From the NCBI GenBank assembly GCA_020848695.1, contig JADLHT010000014.1, positions 1-64,000 on the forward strand: a stretch of DNA of 64,000 nucleotides, read 5' to 3'. Positions within the stretch are counted from its first letter, which is position 1. Each line of letters opens with the position of its first letter. A program made the translations under genes and the position numbers. A model generated the notes under the pieces. That model was not told where the DNA came from, made no database searches, and worked only from the letters and a program-made list of their open reading frames with translations. This stretch comes from Saprospiraceae bacterium (GTDB lineage Bacteria; Bacteroidota; Bacteroidia; Chitinophagales; Saprospiraceae). Positions 63,768 through 64,000 of this stretch are shown here, one piece after another.

Positions 63768-64000
63768 TTAAGGCGCCAGCAGAACCCTGTCCCACATTCC
63801 TTTAGAATTTAACTGATACGCGACACGATCGTGTAGACGGTTGGGTCTTCCTTGCCAGAATTCAGCCCGATCGATAATTAAATGAAGTCCACCCCAGTGT
63901 TCCGGACAAATAACTTTATCTGTTGATAAGTTTAGTTCTTCAATTTTATCTTCCAGGATTTTTTTATTGGGAATGATTTCACTTTGAGCGGAAACGATTG
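63768..64000 (-). CDS. pdxH: Pyridoxamine 5'-phosphate oxidase, C-terminal part
   Basis: The stop TAA is at 63768-63770 and the frame is open to the right edge; this gene is absent from the track because it lacks its start. The end reads [30 protein letters not shown] and then MWDRVLLAP (quoted in pieces), the typical PdxH C-terminus with [13 protein letters not shown]. The enzyme makes pyridoxal 5'-phosphate with FMN and O2. About 77 residues are visible here. Confidence 0.92.
   Translation of the reverse strand, partial: IVSAQSEIIPNKKILEDKIEELNLSTDKVICPEHWGGLHLIIDRAEFWQGRPNRLHDRVAYQLNSKGMWDRVLLAP

Overview
The window looks like a chromosomal piece of a member of the Bacteroidota. Three things support this. 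Several secreted proteins end in type IX secretion (T9SS) sorting domains. A number of genes have TAnnTTTG -7 promoter elements. The DNA is AT-rich, with many genes lacking any Shine-Dalgarno sequence. The genus cannot be read from the sequence. No rRNA, tRNA, CRISPR array, transposase or phage gene was found.

Region 1 (1-21.7 kb) mixes secreted proteins with an aerobic aromatic pathway. It holds an FG-GAP repeat protein cut by the window edge, a T9SS protein whose 5' end contains thirteen copies of a 7-bp repeat, a VIT-domain T9SS protein, an Omp28-like T9SS protein and several lipoproteins. The complete phenylacetyl-CoA epoxidase operon paaEABCD lies here on the minus strand. Its promoter overlaps a palindrome that looks like a repressor site. 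A PaaH-type 3-hydroxyacyl-CoA dehydrogenase lies nearby.

Region 2 (22.2-48.2 kb) is the centre of the window: 19 plus-strand genes that nearly all touch or overlap, probably one 26-kb operon for anaerobic aromatic degradation. It starts with a hemerythrin-like protein, then an ATP-dependent (class I) benzoyl-CoA reductase in the order bcrC-B-A-D, then an acyl-CoA ligase. Next come a second, solitary BcrB-like protein and a ketopantoate-reductase-like dehydrogenase fused to a BcrA/D-type ATPase. The lower pathway follows: thiolase, 6-hydroxycyclohexenecarbonyl-CoA dehydrogenase, ring hydrolase, dienoyl-CoA hydratase and a dehydrogenase-crotonase fusion. Two molybdenum-cofactor maturation genes and an SDR come next, then a 4-hydroxybenzoyl-CoA reductase whose gamma and alpha subunits are fused, and finally a pyruvate:ferredoxin oxidoreductase. 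The inferred scheme is this: the ligase makes aryl-CoA, the Mo enzyme removes a para-hydroxyl, Bcr dearomatises benzoyl-CoA with low-potential electrons probably supplied by the oxidoreductase through a ferredoxin encoded elsewhere, and the remaining enzymes yield dicarboxylyl-CoA products. Class I Bcr is best known from Proteobacteria, so its presence here is notable. The fusion protein with its BcrB-like partner looks like an additional, undescribed module.

Region 3 (48.3-54.7 kb, minus strand) holds a compact three-gene operon encoding a SET-domain protein, an ATP-grasp ligase and an ATP-grasp-SET fusion. No described pathway matches this combination that I can name. Upstream of it are two secreted-protein genes broken by single-base changes in A-tracts and by a nonsense codon.

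Region 4 (55-64 kb) is ordinary housekeeping: panD, a UPF0104-type membrane protein, a Nif3-family protein, a coiled-coil zinc-ribbon protein, small hypotheticals, ligA, a YCF48-type T9SS protein and the 3' end of pdxH at the right edge.
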